Part shown: positions 9,091 to 18,405 of the stretch, one piece after another
Layout of the letters: the number at the start of each line of letters is the position of its first letter
Position numbering within the stretch: the first letter of the stretch is position 1
Assembly (NCBI GenBank): GCA_963847345.1
Contig: CAWJZU010000015.1
Coordinates: 371,229-435,228, forward strand
Origin: DATARH01 sp963847345
GTDB taxonomy: Bacteria; Pseudomonadota; Alphaproteobacteria; ATCC43930; CGMCC-115725
Direction: 5' to 3'
DNA length: 64,000 bases
Notes under the pieces: generated by a model
Database searches by the model: none
What the model was told of the DNA's origin: nothing
The model's input: the letters and a program-made list of their open reading frames with translations, nothing else
Position numbers and translations under genes: made by a program

Positions 9091-9496
9091 CTACCGGCGC
9101 AAGATGACTATTTGCTGACAGAACATCGCCGGGTTGGTTTGCCCTGACAATGGACGGATGAGATCTGGCGGATACGGAGGCAATTCTGCACAGCGGCGGT
9201 CGGCCTCTTCGGCGATGGCACGGACGAATTCGCTCTCGCCGATCCGCCGCATTTCCTTCGGGCCGGACGTACGATGACCCGAGCCGCATTGGATGAAGAC
9301 GGTCGCGACGATGTTGTGGCCCGAGTTGACGTCGGCTAGCAGGTCGTCGAGCAGATGGCGGCTGCCCGGGTGGTCCCACAAATGAAGGGTGCGGGTCCGG
9401 TATCAGCTGGTCGGGTTTAAGGATCGCCTCGCTCAAATTGCCGAGCTGCTCGGGACTCGGCAGCGGGCGCGGATAGGAGCGCGCTTCGACTGGCAT
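9091..9496 (-). pseudogene. Truncated, frameshifted amidohydrolase relic
   Basis: From ATG 9496 the frame gives a short start (MPVEARSYPRPLPSPEQLGN...) reaching IPDPH. One surplus C near 9390 then throws it out of frame; in the next frame it continues LHLWDHPGSRHLLDDLLADV, HNIVATVFIQC and IGESEFVRAIAEE. This is the metal-binding start of predicted TIM-barrel amidohydrolases (aspartate/His-x-His-leucine-tryptophan-aspartate type). The rest of the ~330-residue enzyme is missing. Both frameshifted and 3'-truncated, so a relic. Confidence 0.65.
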
Positions 9497-9648
9497 GGCG
9501 TTCCTCCGGAGACAGGCTGACGGAGATAGCGCTGATTGCCGACAGCGCTTGTGTGGGAATCTGGCCGGAATCGATCGCAGGGGCCAGATGGAGGAGACGT
9601 ACCTACGGCGCGGAATAATCTGGCGCGTGTTTGTACGCAGGGCGGAAC

Positions 9649-9673
9649 GGAATAAATCCGGCCCGGCACTGTC
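9649..9673 (+). promoter_or_regulatory. Possible ECF-type promoter
   Basis: GGAAT, 17 bases, then GTC, followed 35 bases later by the ATG of the secreted-repeat protein. This fits the GGAAC-N16/17-GTC style of many ECF sigma promoters. The sigma gene lies two genes downstream, so autoregulation is plausible. One short match in GC-rich DNA; low certainty. Confidence 0.35.
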
Positions 9674-9708
9674 TTTGACGGGGTAACAATCATCCGCTTG
9701 GGGATCCG

Positions 9709-10098
9709 ATGCTAAAATCATTCTTGCGCGCGTTGCTGCCCGGCGCGCTTTTGGCCGCCGTGGCGCTCAACGCTGCTGACGCGGCCGGACCGCCCCAGGT
9801 GACCCAGACCGACAAGGGGCCGGCGCTTACCGACGCACAGGGAATGACGCTGTACGTGTTCGACAAGGACAGCGCCGGAAAATCGGCCTGCGCCGGCAAA
9901 TGCGCGGAAAACTGGCCGCCGCTGACGGCGGATGCCGGTGCCGCGCCGCCGGCCGGCTACTCGGTGATAACCCGGGACGATGGGCAAAAGCAGTGGGCCT
10001 ACAAAGGCAAGCCGCTGTACGGCTGGGTGAAGGACACCAAGCCGGGCGATACGACCGGAGACGGCGTCGGTGGTTCGTGGCACATCGCCGCGCCGTGA
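9709..10098 (+). CDS. Secreted COG4315-type repeat protein (PF03640)
   Basis: 129 residues with a signal peptide (about 1-25, ending ADA). The body has the two characteristic half-repeats: GMTLYVFDKDSAGKSACAGKC...NWPP and WAYKGKPLYGWVKDTKPGDT. Proteins of this family are small exported proteins of unknown biochemistry and often sit beside ECF sigma and anti-sigma genes, as here. It is followed at 90 bases by the sigma gene on the same strand. Confidence 0.88.
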   Translation: MLKSFLRALLPGALLAAVALNAADAAGPPQVTQTDKGPALTDAQGMTLYVFDKDSAGKSACAGKCAENWPPLTADAGAAPPAGYSVITRDDGQKQWAYKGKPLYGWVKDTKPGDTTGDGVGGSWHIAAP

Positions 10099-10188
10099 TC
10101 ACGCGGCGGCGGTTCGGCGGTTTTCAGCCGGTGCCATCGTCGAGCACCGGCACTTCGCCCCGGTACCTCGCAATGAAGAGCGGCCTGC

Positions 10189-10698
10189 ATGGCGGCGGAT
10201 GACCGCGCCACCCTGCTCGAAGCGCAAATCCCGGCGCTGCGCCGCTATGCCTTTGGTCTGGTGCGCGAGCACGACGCGGCGGACGATCTGGTCCAGGATT
10301 GCCTCGAGCGCGCCTTGTCGCGTTGGTATTTGCGGCGCAGCGAGGGGGATTTGCGCGCGTGGTTGTTCACGATCCTGCGCAATCTGTACATCAATGCCTA
10401 TCGCGCCCGGCGGCGACGCGGCCCGAGCGGACAGCTGGACGAAGCCTCATCCGCGGGTACGCCTGACCCGGTCACCGGCATTGAGGCGAGGAACGCCCTG
10501 GCCGCACTCGATCTGCTTCCGGAAGACCAGAAATCGCTGTTGCTGCTGATCGGGGTCGAGGGTTTGTCCTACGACGAAGCCGCCAAGGTGCTCGGGATTC
10601 CGATCGGCACCGTGATGTCGCGCCTGGCGCGCGCACGGCAGCGCTTCCGCACGATTGTCGAAACCGGTCATGCGCCGGTGCTGCGGAGGGTGAAATGA
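10189..10698 (+). CDS. ECF-family RNA polymerase sigma factor
   Basis: 169 residues. Region 2 (LRRYAFGLVREHDAADDLVQDCLERAL, then LRAWLFTILRNLYIN) and region 4 (LPEDQKSLLLLIGVEGLSYDEAAKVLGIPIGTVMSRLARAR) are complete. It directs RNA polymerase to a small set of promoters. The stop overlaps the start of the anti-sigma gene as ATGA (10695-10698), so the pair is translationally coupled. The inducing signal is unknown. Confidence 0.95.
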   Translation: MAADDRATLLEAQIPALRRYAFGLVREHDAADDLVQDCLERALSRWYLRRSEGDLRAWLFTILRNLYINAYRARRRRGPSGQLDEASSAGTPDPVTGIEARNALAALDLLPEDQKSLLLLIGVEGLSYDEAAKVLGIPIGTVMSRLARARQRFRTIVETGHAPVLRRVK

Positions 10699-11513
10699 CC
10701 GGGGGCAAAATGATCGGCGCATCCGGTCCGATCGGCGAAGACGATCTGCAGGCCTTCATCGACAGCCGCCTCGGCGGATCGAGATACGACCAGGTCGAAG
10801 CCTATTTGGCCGGAAACCCGGCGGTCCAGGATCGGGTGATCCGAGATCGCGAGCACCGCGACCGGTTGCGTTTGGCGTTGGCCGATAAATTTGCCGAGCC
10901 GATCCCAGCCCGACTGCGTGTCGCGACAATCCAGGCCACACGGCGCGCCTCGCTCGGGCGGCGGCTGCGGACGATTGCTGCGGCCGGCATGATCTTCATC
11001 GCGGGCGCCGCCAGCGGCTGGGTCGCGAGCCGGGCCCTGCCGTCCCGCTCCGCCGCGGTCGGCGTCGCGATAAACGCCACCGCCGCCTATCGCACCTTCG
11101 TCGTTGAAGTCGCGCACCCGGTCGAAGTCGATGCCGCGCACGAACAACACTTGATGCGCTGGCTTTCCAAACGCCTGGGACGCAACCTGACGGCACCAGA
11201 CCTGTCAAAATTCGGCTACAGCCTGATCGGCGGACGCCTGCTGCCGGCGGGCGGCTACGCCGCGGCGCAGCTCATGTATGAAAACGCGAACAAGGCGCGG
11301 CTGACCGTCTATGTGCAGGCGGCGCCCGCGACCGAGACAGCGTTCCGCTTCCGGCAGGAGGAGGGCGCGAGCACCTTCGTCTGGATCGATCGCGGGTTCG
11401 GGTTCGCCGTCACGGCACATGCCACGCGCGACGCGCTGCTGCCGATCGCCGAAGCGATTTATCACGATCTCGACAAGGCCCAGGACGGCGCATCCGATCA
11501 AAACCGATCCTGA
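10695..11513 (+). CDS. Membrane anti-sigma factor
   Basis: 272 residues. The N terminus (EDDLQAFIDSRL, then a charged helical stretch) resembles the zinc-less anti-sigma domain that binds region 2/4 of ECF factors. One membrane segment follows at about residues 98-118 (IAAAGMIFIAGAASGWVAS), leaving ~150 residues in the periplasm. It would hold the sigma factor inactive at the inner membrane until a periplasmic cue arrives. The coupled gene order supports this. No CHCC-type zinc motif was seen. Confidence 0.85.
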   Translation: MTGGKMIGASGPIGEDDLQAFIDSRLGGSRYDQVEAYLAGNPAVQDRVIRDREHRDRLRLALADKFAEPIPARLRVATIQATRRASLGRRLRTIAAAGMIFIAGAASGWVASRALPSRSAAVGVAINATAAYRTFVVEVAHPVEVDAAHEQHLMRWLSKRLGRNLTAPDLSKFGYSLIGGRLLPAGGYAAAQLMYENANKARLTVYVQAAPATETAFRFRQEEGASTFVWIDRGFGFAVTAHATRDALLPIAEAIYHDLDKAQDGASDQNRS

Positions 11514-11580
11514 TCCGCATGTCCGGGACACGACAACCGTTCCGATAGTCCAGGGTAGGCAATCCGCGGGGGAGGAAATA

Positions 11581-12195
11581 ATGAGGAAACTGGCATTGCT
11601 GTTTCTTGCGGTAGGAGCGGCAATCGCTCTGCCCGCGATGGCCCAGGCACCCGGCGGGGTGACGCGGGTGCGCGTTGCCGGCACGGTCGAAAAACTCGAC
11701 GGCGACCGTCTCAGCGTCAACACGACCGGCGGTCCAAGCCAAATCGTGAAACTGGCGCCGGATGCGACGATCTATGGCGTCGAGAAACGCCGTCTCGAAG
11801 ACATCAAACAAGGCGACTTCGTCGCATCGGGTGGGGTGCGCGGCACGGACGGAAAAATCCATGCGGTGGAAGTGCGCATCTTTCCGGAAGCGCTGCGCGG
11901 CATCGGCGAAGGACAGCGGCCGTGGGACGCGAAGCCGGAAGGCGTAATGACGAATGCGACGGTCGGCACGATATCGCAGGCGGGCGCGAGCGGTGTCGTC
12001 AAGGTCACTTACAAGGGCGGCGAATCCGAGTACGTCGTGGCGGCCGATGTCCCGGTGCTGGCGTATGTACCGGCGGACAGAACGCTGCTGAAACCCGGAG
12101 CGGCCGTGGTGACGATCGCGGCGAAACAGCCGGACGGCAGCTTGCAGACCGGTCGCGTCACCGCCGAGAAGGACGGCGTCAAGCCGCCGATGTAG
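11581..12195 (+). CDS. Exported DUF5666-like protein
   Basis: 204 residues from an ATG preceded by GGGGAGG. Signal peptide 1-22 (cleavage after AMA/Q). The mature part carries repeated small beta units such as RVAGTVEKLDGDRLSVNT and ATVGTISQAGASGVVKVTYKGG, of the kind found in exported OB-like DUF5666 proteins. No catalytic motif is visible. It lies 67 bases behind the anti-sigma gene and is a likely member or target of that regulon. Confidence 0.75.
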   Translation: MRKLALLFLAVGAAIALPAMAQAPGGVTRVRVAGTVEKLDGDRLSVNTTGGPSQIVKLAPDATIYGVEKRRLEDIKQGDFVASGGVRGTDGKIHAVEVRIFPEALRGIGEGQRPWDAKPEGVMTNATVGTISQAGASGVVKVTYKGGESEYVVAADVPVLAYVPADRTLLKPGAAVVTIAAKQPDGSLQTGRVTAEKDGVKPPM

Positions 12196-12333
12196 CGGTT
12201 CTCGTTCTCTGCCGGCGACACCGATGGTCCGACGCTGCTGCGGGTCCGATGCTGCGCTTGGACGACCCGATCAGGCTGGCCACATACGCGACATCGCCAC
12301 CGACCGAGGTCGCGCCACAAGGAGAGAGCATCG

Positions 12334-12687
12334 ATGCAAACGATATTGGCCGAGAAGAGCTGCACGCCGTGCCGCGGCGGCATCGCGCCGCTGAGCGCAC
12401 AAGAAGCGGAGGAGTATCGGCGCGAGGCCCCCGAATGGAGCCTTGCTGATGACGCGACGCGGATCGAGCGGACTTACCGCTTCCGCAATTTCCGCGACGC
12501 GTTCGGGTTCGTCGAACGGGCCGCGACGCTGGCCGAGGCCGAGGGCCATCACCCCGATATCAGCTTCGGCTGGGGCTATGCGACCGTCTCGCTGCGTACG
12601 AAAAAGATCAAGGGACTGCACGAGAACGATTTCATCATGGCAACAAAACTCGACCGGATCGCCGCCGTCCCAACAGCGGCCGGGTGA
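12334..12687 (+). CDS. phhB: 4a-hydroxytetrahydrobiopterin dehydratase
   Basis: 117 residues. The motif EGHHPDISFGWGYATVSLRT holds the paired active-site histidines of pterin-4a-carbinolamine dehydratase (PCD/DCoH), and the C-terminal KGLHENDFIMATKLD is typical of the family. It recycles the pterin cofactor of aromatic amino-acid hydroxylases. No hydroxylase gene is visible nearby, which is common for this family. ATG follows GGAGAG. Confidence 0.92.
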   Translation: MQTILAEKSCTPCRGGIAPLSAQEAEEYRREAPEWSLADDATRIERTYRFRNFRDAFGFVERAATLAEAEGHHPDISFGWGYATVSLRTKKIKGLHENDFIMATKLDRIAAVPTAAG

Positions 12688-12743
12688 GTTCCCATGACAG
12701 CGGGAGTATCGGCAGAAGAAGCGAGAACCTCCGAGGCACGCCC

Positions 12744-13046
12744 TCAGGCCGCCTGTCGCAAGCGTTCCAGTTCGCGAGCGAACTCGAAACGAAGCTGCTC
12801 TGCCTCGGCTTCCGGCAGCCAGTTCGCCATGTTCGGAAATACGATCTGCCACATGCGGGCGTCGCGCTCCGGCCACGGCATGCGCTCGGCGGACCGCGCC
12901 GTGTCAAGCAGCGCATGCAGGCGGCGGCGGATTTTTTCCGGATCGGGCAAATAGCGCTGCCTCGGCGCCTGCAGCCGGTCGTCACCCTCGCCGAACAGGC
13001 TCCCTTGCGCCGCCCCGTTCCCGAACAGATCAGGCTGATCGACCAT
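12744..13046 (-). CDS. Small protein downstream of the type ISP restriction gene, unknown function
   Basis: 100 residues, starting MVDQPDLFGNG. It is charged and helical in its second half (a DPEKIRRRLHALLDTAR stretch and a Leu/Glu-rich C terminus) and has no signal or membrane segment. It is intact although the preceding restriction-modification gene on the same strand, 63 bases upstream, is heavily frameshifted. It may have been an accessory protein of that system; I do not recognise the family. Confidence 0.6.
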   Translation of the reverse strand: MVDQPDLFGNGAAQGSLFGEGDDRLQAPRQRYLPDPEKIRRRLHALLDTARSAERMPWPERDARMWQIVFPNMANWLPEAEAEQLRFEFARELERLRQAA

Positions 13047-13109
13047 CCCGTTTCGGCCTCCCCGTCGCCGCCTTGCTGCCGGGCGACGATACTGCGCTTC
13101 GCGAACAGA

Positions 13110-16100
13110 TCAACCGATCCGGAAGTGGCTGTCCGAAGCACTACGATTCCGCTTACCCAAGTTAGGCCGGGATGCCGACGCGGGCGTCGGTCGCCAAAAG
13201 AAGATTCGTTCGAGCATGGCGGCTGTGACCGTCGGGCCGACGCAGATTTTTCCAGCAAGTCCGCCTGAGCTGGCTCCAACGCAACAAGGCGGGTGAGCAC
13301 GTGCAGCACGTTCAACAGTTCGGTCGTGTATTCGGCGAGCCAGCCTTCGGGCTGAATATCGCAGAGCGGCGAAGGCGGACGCCGATCACCAATCTGCGGG
13401 CGCTCGCGGTTCCGGCGACGGTAGCTAAACCATTGCGTCAAGACGTGCTTGCCCGAGACCTCATAAGCCCAGACTTGCGGCGGCACGTTTCCAGACGTAC
13501 CCCGCCCCGATGCGCAGGCGGCGGCTCGTCGTGTCGTAGGAAATCTCGTCCGGCATGTGGTCGGGATGGGTTGGGATGGCGCCATCCGCGGGGATGCGCG
13601 GCCCGCCTCGCGCCACGCGCGGCGGCCGGCGGGCCGTCCGGAAGCGGGATCGGCGAAGCGCTCGCCGAACGTGTGCAGCCAGATCACCTCGCGCCCGAAC
13701 CGGGATGCTTCGTCAAACAGGGCCGGGTCGCCGGTCAGCGGAATGCGCAAGCCGGGCTGCACGAGATCGGCCGCGAAGCGCGCGGTATAGGCGGGGTTCG
13801 CGGCGATGGCGGCGAGATAGGAGACGACATCTTCCGGTGTCACCTCGCGGCCGTAGATTTCGCTAAGCCCCGCCAGCATGGCCGGGCTGACATTCGGTTC
13901 CGTTCCGGCGGCTTCGCCCATAGCGGGAACGCACGGCCGCCTCGCCCGTGATAGTGATGGAGGTCGGGAATTAATGCGGTGAATGTGAGCGCCGGACCAT
14001 TGATAGGCAAAGTCCAGATCGTGCGCGGTCAGGTAGATTTGCCGCTCGGATGCGTGTTCCCGATAGCGTCGGGTTCGGCCGATTGATCAGCCGGTAATCG
14101 GGAATGATCCATTGCCGGTCGAATGACCGGAAACCCGTAACGAATCGGCGCAACGACCGGTCCCGGTCGAGAGACGACCGCCATCGATTCGGGGTTCATG
14201 GCTGTGGAGGCTTTCGACTCGGCACTTTATCTCGTAGTGCTTGTCGCCCAGTTCGCCGCGCCGCAAGTGCGGATGAAACAGCACTTCCTTTGGTCGGGAT
14301 CGGTCTCCCTGAAGGAGGCGGTCCCAGCGCCGCGCAGCGAATCGGCATCGGGCGCAATGACCCAGGTGCGGCCCGGCATCACGCCAGAGCCATTGTAAAG
14401 AAAGAAATCATCGAGAGCCGGGAAGTCGGCCCACTCGCGCGTCGAAGACCGGCAAGAACGGCGCACGCCAGTCGCTCGGGCATCCGATCCAGCCGTTATC
14501 GTCGAGCGTGACCGATGCGATCGCGGCGAACTTGTCCTCCCGATTCCCCACCGGCAACGAACGGAACCGCACCCGCGCCGGCACCGCCGCGTCGCAGTCC
14601 TGAGAGCCGCAAAGCGAGGACGATGCAGACCGGCTGCTGCACCGCTTGGAAGACGCGCGAGGCGACTGGCGGCTGATGGCCTTCGGGTGAGCAGTCAATG
14701 ACCCAGATCTCGTCGGTGTCGCGGCGCAGATCGGCGCGCATCTTCTCGAAACCCGGGGCCATTCAGAAAACCGGCCACCGTGATAAAGCATACAATACCC
14801 TGCCGCGGCGTTGCCGGCGGCGTATTCGGGCGTCGAAGCTGCCGCAAAGACTTTCCAGGTCGCCCAGCGCCAGAAAAAGACGATAAAGATTGCGCAGGTG
14901 CTTCGCGTGCGCGCCGACGCCCCATGCGACCGGCGGCATCCAATCCTGCAAGGGTACGACGGCCTGGGCCGTCCCGCTTTCGATCCAGCCGCCGCGCCCC
15001 CTCGCCCGCTCCCGATAGGGCGGGTTCCCAATCACCACCGTGATCGGTTCCGTCCGTTTGATCCGGTTGGCCTCCCGCCGCGACTCGGCGAGCCGCCGCA
15101 GGTTGTTGGGGATGTACTCGGTCTCCTCGGCCGGATTGCCGAGCGTATTGGTCAGAAACAGGCGCAGCGCGGACAGGCTCGGTTCCGGCCGTATCGAGGT
15201 TCATCAAATCGAGCACTTCCGCCGTCAGGCGAAGCTGCGCGACGGCGAATGGGCCGAACTGCATCTCGAACCCAATCAGCCGTCCGAGTGCCGCCCGGAT
15301 GATGCCTGGAACCGCGCCCTCTCCCTCATCCTCGGCGATCCGCTCCGCAATTCGCTGAAGCACCCCAAGCAGGAAGGTTCCGGTCCCCATCGCCGGGTCG
15401 GCAAGCGTGACCGCCGGAGACGCCAATCCTTCGACAACTCCAAAGCGGCGATCGTCGCGGAGCGCCTCGTCAACAAGCCGAACCATCGCGGTAACGATCT
15501 CTGGCGGCGTGTAATACGAACCGGTCCGCCGGCGCAGCGCGTTGTCATAAACGCTGAGGAAAACCCTCGTAGAAATAAAGCCATGCCTCGGGGCTGCCTT
15601 TGCTGATCGTCGGCCAATGCACGACGTCGAGGACGCGGGTGAGCGTATTCAGCGACGTTTTCAGCGTCGCCTGGTCGTCCACATCATCGGTCAGCACGCG
15701 AAGGGCAGTGCCGATCAGCAGATTGGATTGCCGCAACGCTCGCGACACCCGGTCGAGGCCGCCCGAGAGTGTGATGCCCTGAGCCCGCGCCATCAGCAGG
15801 CCGAAGGTTACGGCCTGCGCATAACCATCGGCGAACGTCTCGTTCGATGCGTCGGGGAACAGCGTTCTGCGCCAATCCTCGGCGAGGCTGGTGAAGGCTG
15901 GGCTGCCAAGCGCCATTTGTTCGATCGACCTCGTCGCGCAAGAGGCGGCAGAGGCGTGCGCTGAAATCGCGAGTTGCGGGGCGGATCGAGGCGGGATGGG
16001 GTCCCAATTCAGGAAATCGGTATAAGAGCCTCAGCAGCCCGCCGGGCGCCCGCAACGCCGCGCCGGCGCTTTCGACTGAGCCATCCAGTCGAATGATCTC

Positions 16101-16507
16101 GCCCTGGAGCTCGCCATCCTGCCAAACGCTGAAACAGTTACCGTCGGTGTACAGGAGGTTCGGCAGTAATTTCAGCTTCTGCCACTGCTCGATGTCGTGC
16201 GGATCGTTGAATCTGCGCGGATCGGCGCCCTTCCCGGGTGCCTTCACCTCGATGAACCCCACAAGGAGATTTTGCTTGGTAACGGCGAAGTCAGGACGCG
16301 TCTTGAGATCGTGCAGCGTGGTTTCGCCGATGAGTACGAGGTTCGCCGCCAATCCGAGCGCCGGCGACGATGTCGTGGACCAGCTGCTCCAAAGGACTGC
16401 GGAGTTGGTCTTCCGGCGAGCCGGTTGCCGCTATTCCCGACAGCTTTCGGTTTGAGAGTTGAACCGAAACGGGAGATCGCGTCTTGAAGTGAATCCAAAG
16501 GCTCCAT
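13110..16507 (-). pseudogene. Type ISP restriction-modification enzyme, decayed by many frameshifts
   Basis: Reading the minus strand from ATG 16507, consecutive pieces in changing frames rebuild one protein: a helical start (SPEDQLRSPLEQLVHDIV), an endonuclease-like part (LLVGFIEVKAPGKGADP), a helical linker (GLLMARAQGITLSGGLDRVS), the adenine-methyltransferase motifs (TGSYYTPPEIVTAMVRLVDE; DPAMGTGTF; VVIGNPPY) and the type ISP C-terminal specificity part (FRSFDRQWIIPD.RLINRPNP; GREVTPEDVVSYLAAI; VSGKHVLTQWFSYRR). At least nine frame changes lie between these pieces. Such LlaBIII-like enzymes methylate adenine and cut unmodified DNA. No active product can be made as it stands. Confidence 0.85.
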
Positions 16508-16548
16508 ATGCGAATGTGCGTGCAATCTCTGAAGTGAGCGATCGCGGT

Positions 16549-17901
16549 TCACGCCTCCGGCTTGTACCGCTCGGTTCTGAACAACCCGCGCTGGAAGGCG
16601 AGGTACTGGTCCTTGGTCATCGCCGGTTCGAACTCGGCGAGGATTTGGCGGGCCGGGGCTGCGTCGTCCCATAAGAGGTCGATCGCGGTCATCGCGAGGA
16701 GCTTGGCCGGCGTCAGATAGGCGTGCTCGGGTTCGGTGATGCGGAAATCGGCGCCGTGCGTCCTGCCCTGGGCGCACGAGACATAGGGATGCACCACCGG
16801 CATCAGATGCGCGATATCGCCCATGTCGGTCGAGCCGGTGCGATGGCCGCCGCGATCGTACGAGCCGGGTCCGCACAGCGCCTCGACGTTGGCGGCGAAC
16901 ACCTCGCCGATGGCGCGGCTGTTGCGCTGCGGCAGATAGCCGGGAATCGTGTTGATCTCGACTTCGGCCCCCATCGCCATCGCCCCGGCCTTCAAACACC
17001 GGTCCACTTTGCTGTTGGCGTCGACGATCGCCTCCAATGAGCCGCCGCGCACGAAAGTCTCCATCCGCACGTCGGCCGGGACGACGCTGACCGCGTCCCC
17101 GCCTCTGGTGATGATCGGGTGGATGCGCACCGTGTCGCGGTCGTAGAAGGTTTCGCGCTGGCAATGGATTGCGTTCAGCGCGATCTGCGCCGCCGACAGC
17201 GCGTTGATGCCGCGCTGCGGCGACCCGCCGGCATGCGAGGCGCGCCCCGTAAAACGGATCTGCTTGATGACCGCGCCGTTCGACGATTCGACGATGAACG
17301 AGCGCGTGCGCTGCTCGTCGTGCGAGGCGAGATGTATCATCATCGCCATGTCGATGTCGTCGAAATGGCCCTTGGCGACGAGTTCGGGCTTGCCGAGCAG
17401 GAACTCGATCTCGCCCTTCTCGCGGCGCTGCAGTCGCTCCTCGACATCGATGAATTCCTCGGCCGGGACCGCGAAAAACACGACCTCGCCGGCGAGGTGG
17501 TCGGTGGCGCCTGCCGCGGACAACCCCATCGCGACGCCGAGCATCCCGGCGACCTGGGCGTTGTGGCCGCAGCTGTGCGCGGCGCCGGTATGCGGGTCGG
17601 CGAGCGGGTGTTCGGAGGTGCGCAGGCTGTCGAGCTCCCCGAGCAGCGCGAGGCGCGGCCCCGGTTTGCCGCCGCGCAGCCGGCCCTTGACCCCGGTCAG
17701 CCCGAGGCCGGTTGCAGGCGCGAGACCCAGCTCCGCCATCGTTTGCGCGACCAGTGCGGCGGTGCGCGTCTCGTTGAAGCCGGTTTCGGGATGGTGCAGG
17801 ATCCGCTCGCCGAGTTCGATGATCGCGTTGCCCTGGCGGTCGATCGCCTCGCAGACCGCGCGTTTCAGTTCGTCCCGGGTCAAGCCGTCCGTGCCTGCCA
17901 T
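16549..17901 (-). CDS. M20-family amidohydrolase (AbgB/hippurate-hydrolase type)
   Basis: 450 residues from ATG 17901, preceded by GGGGAGG. The M20D pattern is visible: HHPETGFNETRTAA, LLGELDSL, HSCGHNAQ and AVPAEE, with the dimerisation-domain segment FTGRASHAGGSPQRGINAL. These metal enzymes hydrolyse amide bonds of N-acyl or p-aminobenzoyl amino acids. The cytoplasmic location is suggested by the lack of a signal peptide. Neighbours give no pathway clue. Confidence 0.9.
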   Translation of the reverse strand: MAGTDGLTRDELKRAVCEAIDRQGNAIIELGERILHHPETGFNETRTAALVAQTMAELGLAPATGLGLTGVKGRLRGGKPGPRLALLGELDSLRTSEHPLADPHTGAAHSCGHNAQVAGMLGVAMGLSAAGATDHLAGEVVFFAVPAEEFIDVEERLQRREKGEIEFLLGKPELVAKGHFDDIDMAMMIHLASHDEQRTRSFIVESSNGAVIKQIRFTGRASHAGGSPQRGINALSAAQIALNAIHCQRETFYDRDTVRIHPIITRGGDAVSVVPADVRMETFVRGGSLEAIVDANSKVDRCLKAGAMAMGAEVEINTIPGYLPQRNSRAIGEVFAANVEALCGPGSYDRGGHRTGSTDMGDIAHLMPVVHPYVSCAQGRTHGADFRITEPEHAYLTPAKLLAMTAIDLLWDDAAPARQILAEFEPAMTKDQYLAFQRGLFRTERYKPEA

Positions 17902-18048
17902 CAGAACCTCCCCAATACCGGCTGGTGCCGGGCACGACATACGAACCGTGGCGAAGCTCGCCAACCGCCCGGGCAGAGCGAGCTTACAGGATTTCGCCGC
18001 GGCGCGGCTAGTCGGGCGCAGTGGATCAGGCGGCCGGGGCAGTTCGCC

Positions 18049-18243
18049 GTGAGCGGATTCGAGCGCCAGCAGATGCTCTCTGCGCTGATGTTGCTAGTCA
18101 TCGCGCTGTTCGTCGCGGGCGCCTACCCGCCGGCGGCGCGCTGGCGGCGTGAGTTGCGCATCGGAGCGATCGTCGCCTTCTGCGCGGCTGTCGGCTGGGC
18201 CTTAGTCGAAATTGGAATGTGGTGGATTGCAGGTGGGCGCTGA
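18049..18243 (+). CDS. Small two-helix membrane protein
   Basis: 64 residues from GTG 18049 (or 56 from ATG 18073). Two hydrophobic stretches (LMLLVIALFVAGAYP and IGAIVAFCAAVGWALVEIGMWW) separated by a basic loop RWRREL fit a small inner-membrane hairpin protein. No family is recognised. It is divergent from the M20 gene. Short, so the call rests on hydrophobic pattern and coding-like codon use. Confidence 0.45.
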   Translation: MSGFERQQMLSALMLLVIALFVAGAYPPAARWRRELRIGAIVAFCAAVGWALVEIGMWWIAGGR

Positions 18244-18256
18244 AGTCCTTGTGACT

Positions 18257-18311
18257 CAACTACTGTTTACAAATAGATTAGTTTTAAGAGAATTTTACGA
18301 ACTAGTAGTTG
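18257..18311. repeat. 8-bp inverted repeat in an AT-rich spacer
   Basis: CAACTACT (18257-18264) and AGTAGTTG (18304-18311) are perfect inverted copies around a 39-base AT-rich core, which is rare in this GC-rich window. It lies ~60-110 bases before the next rightward gene and may be its promoter or operator. Confidence 0.35.
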
Positions 18312-18405
18312 ACGAGAGTTCGGCTCGGTATAGCTTAAGGAAGCTTTAACGTCCGCCAGGCTGCGCAGGATGCAACCGAAGCGGCTTCCGCGAAGGCTCT
18401 CCCCC

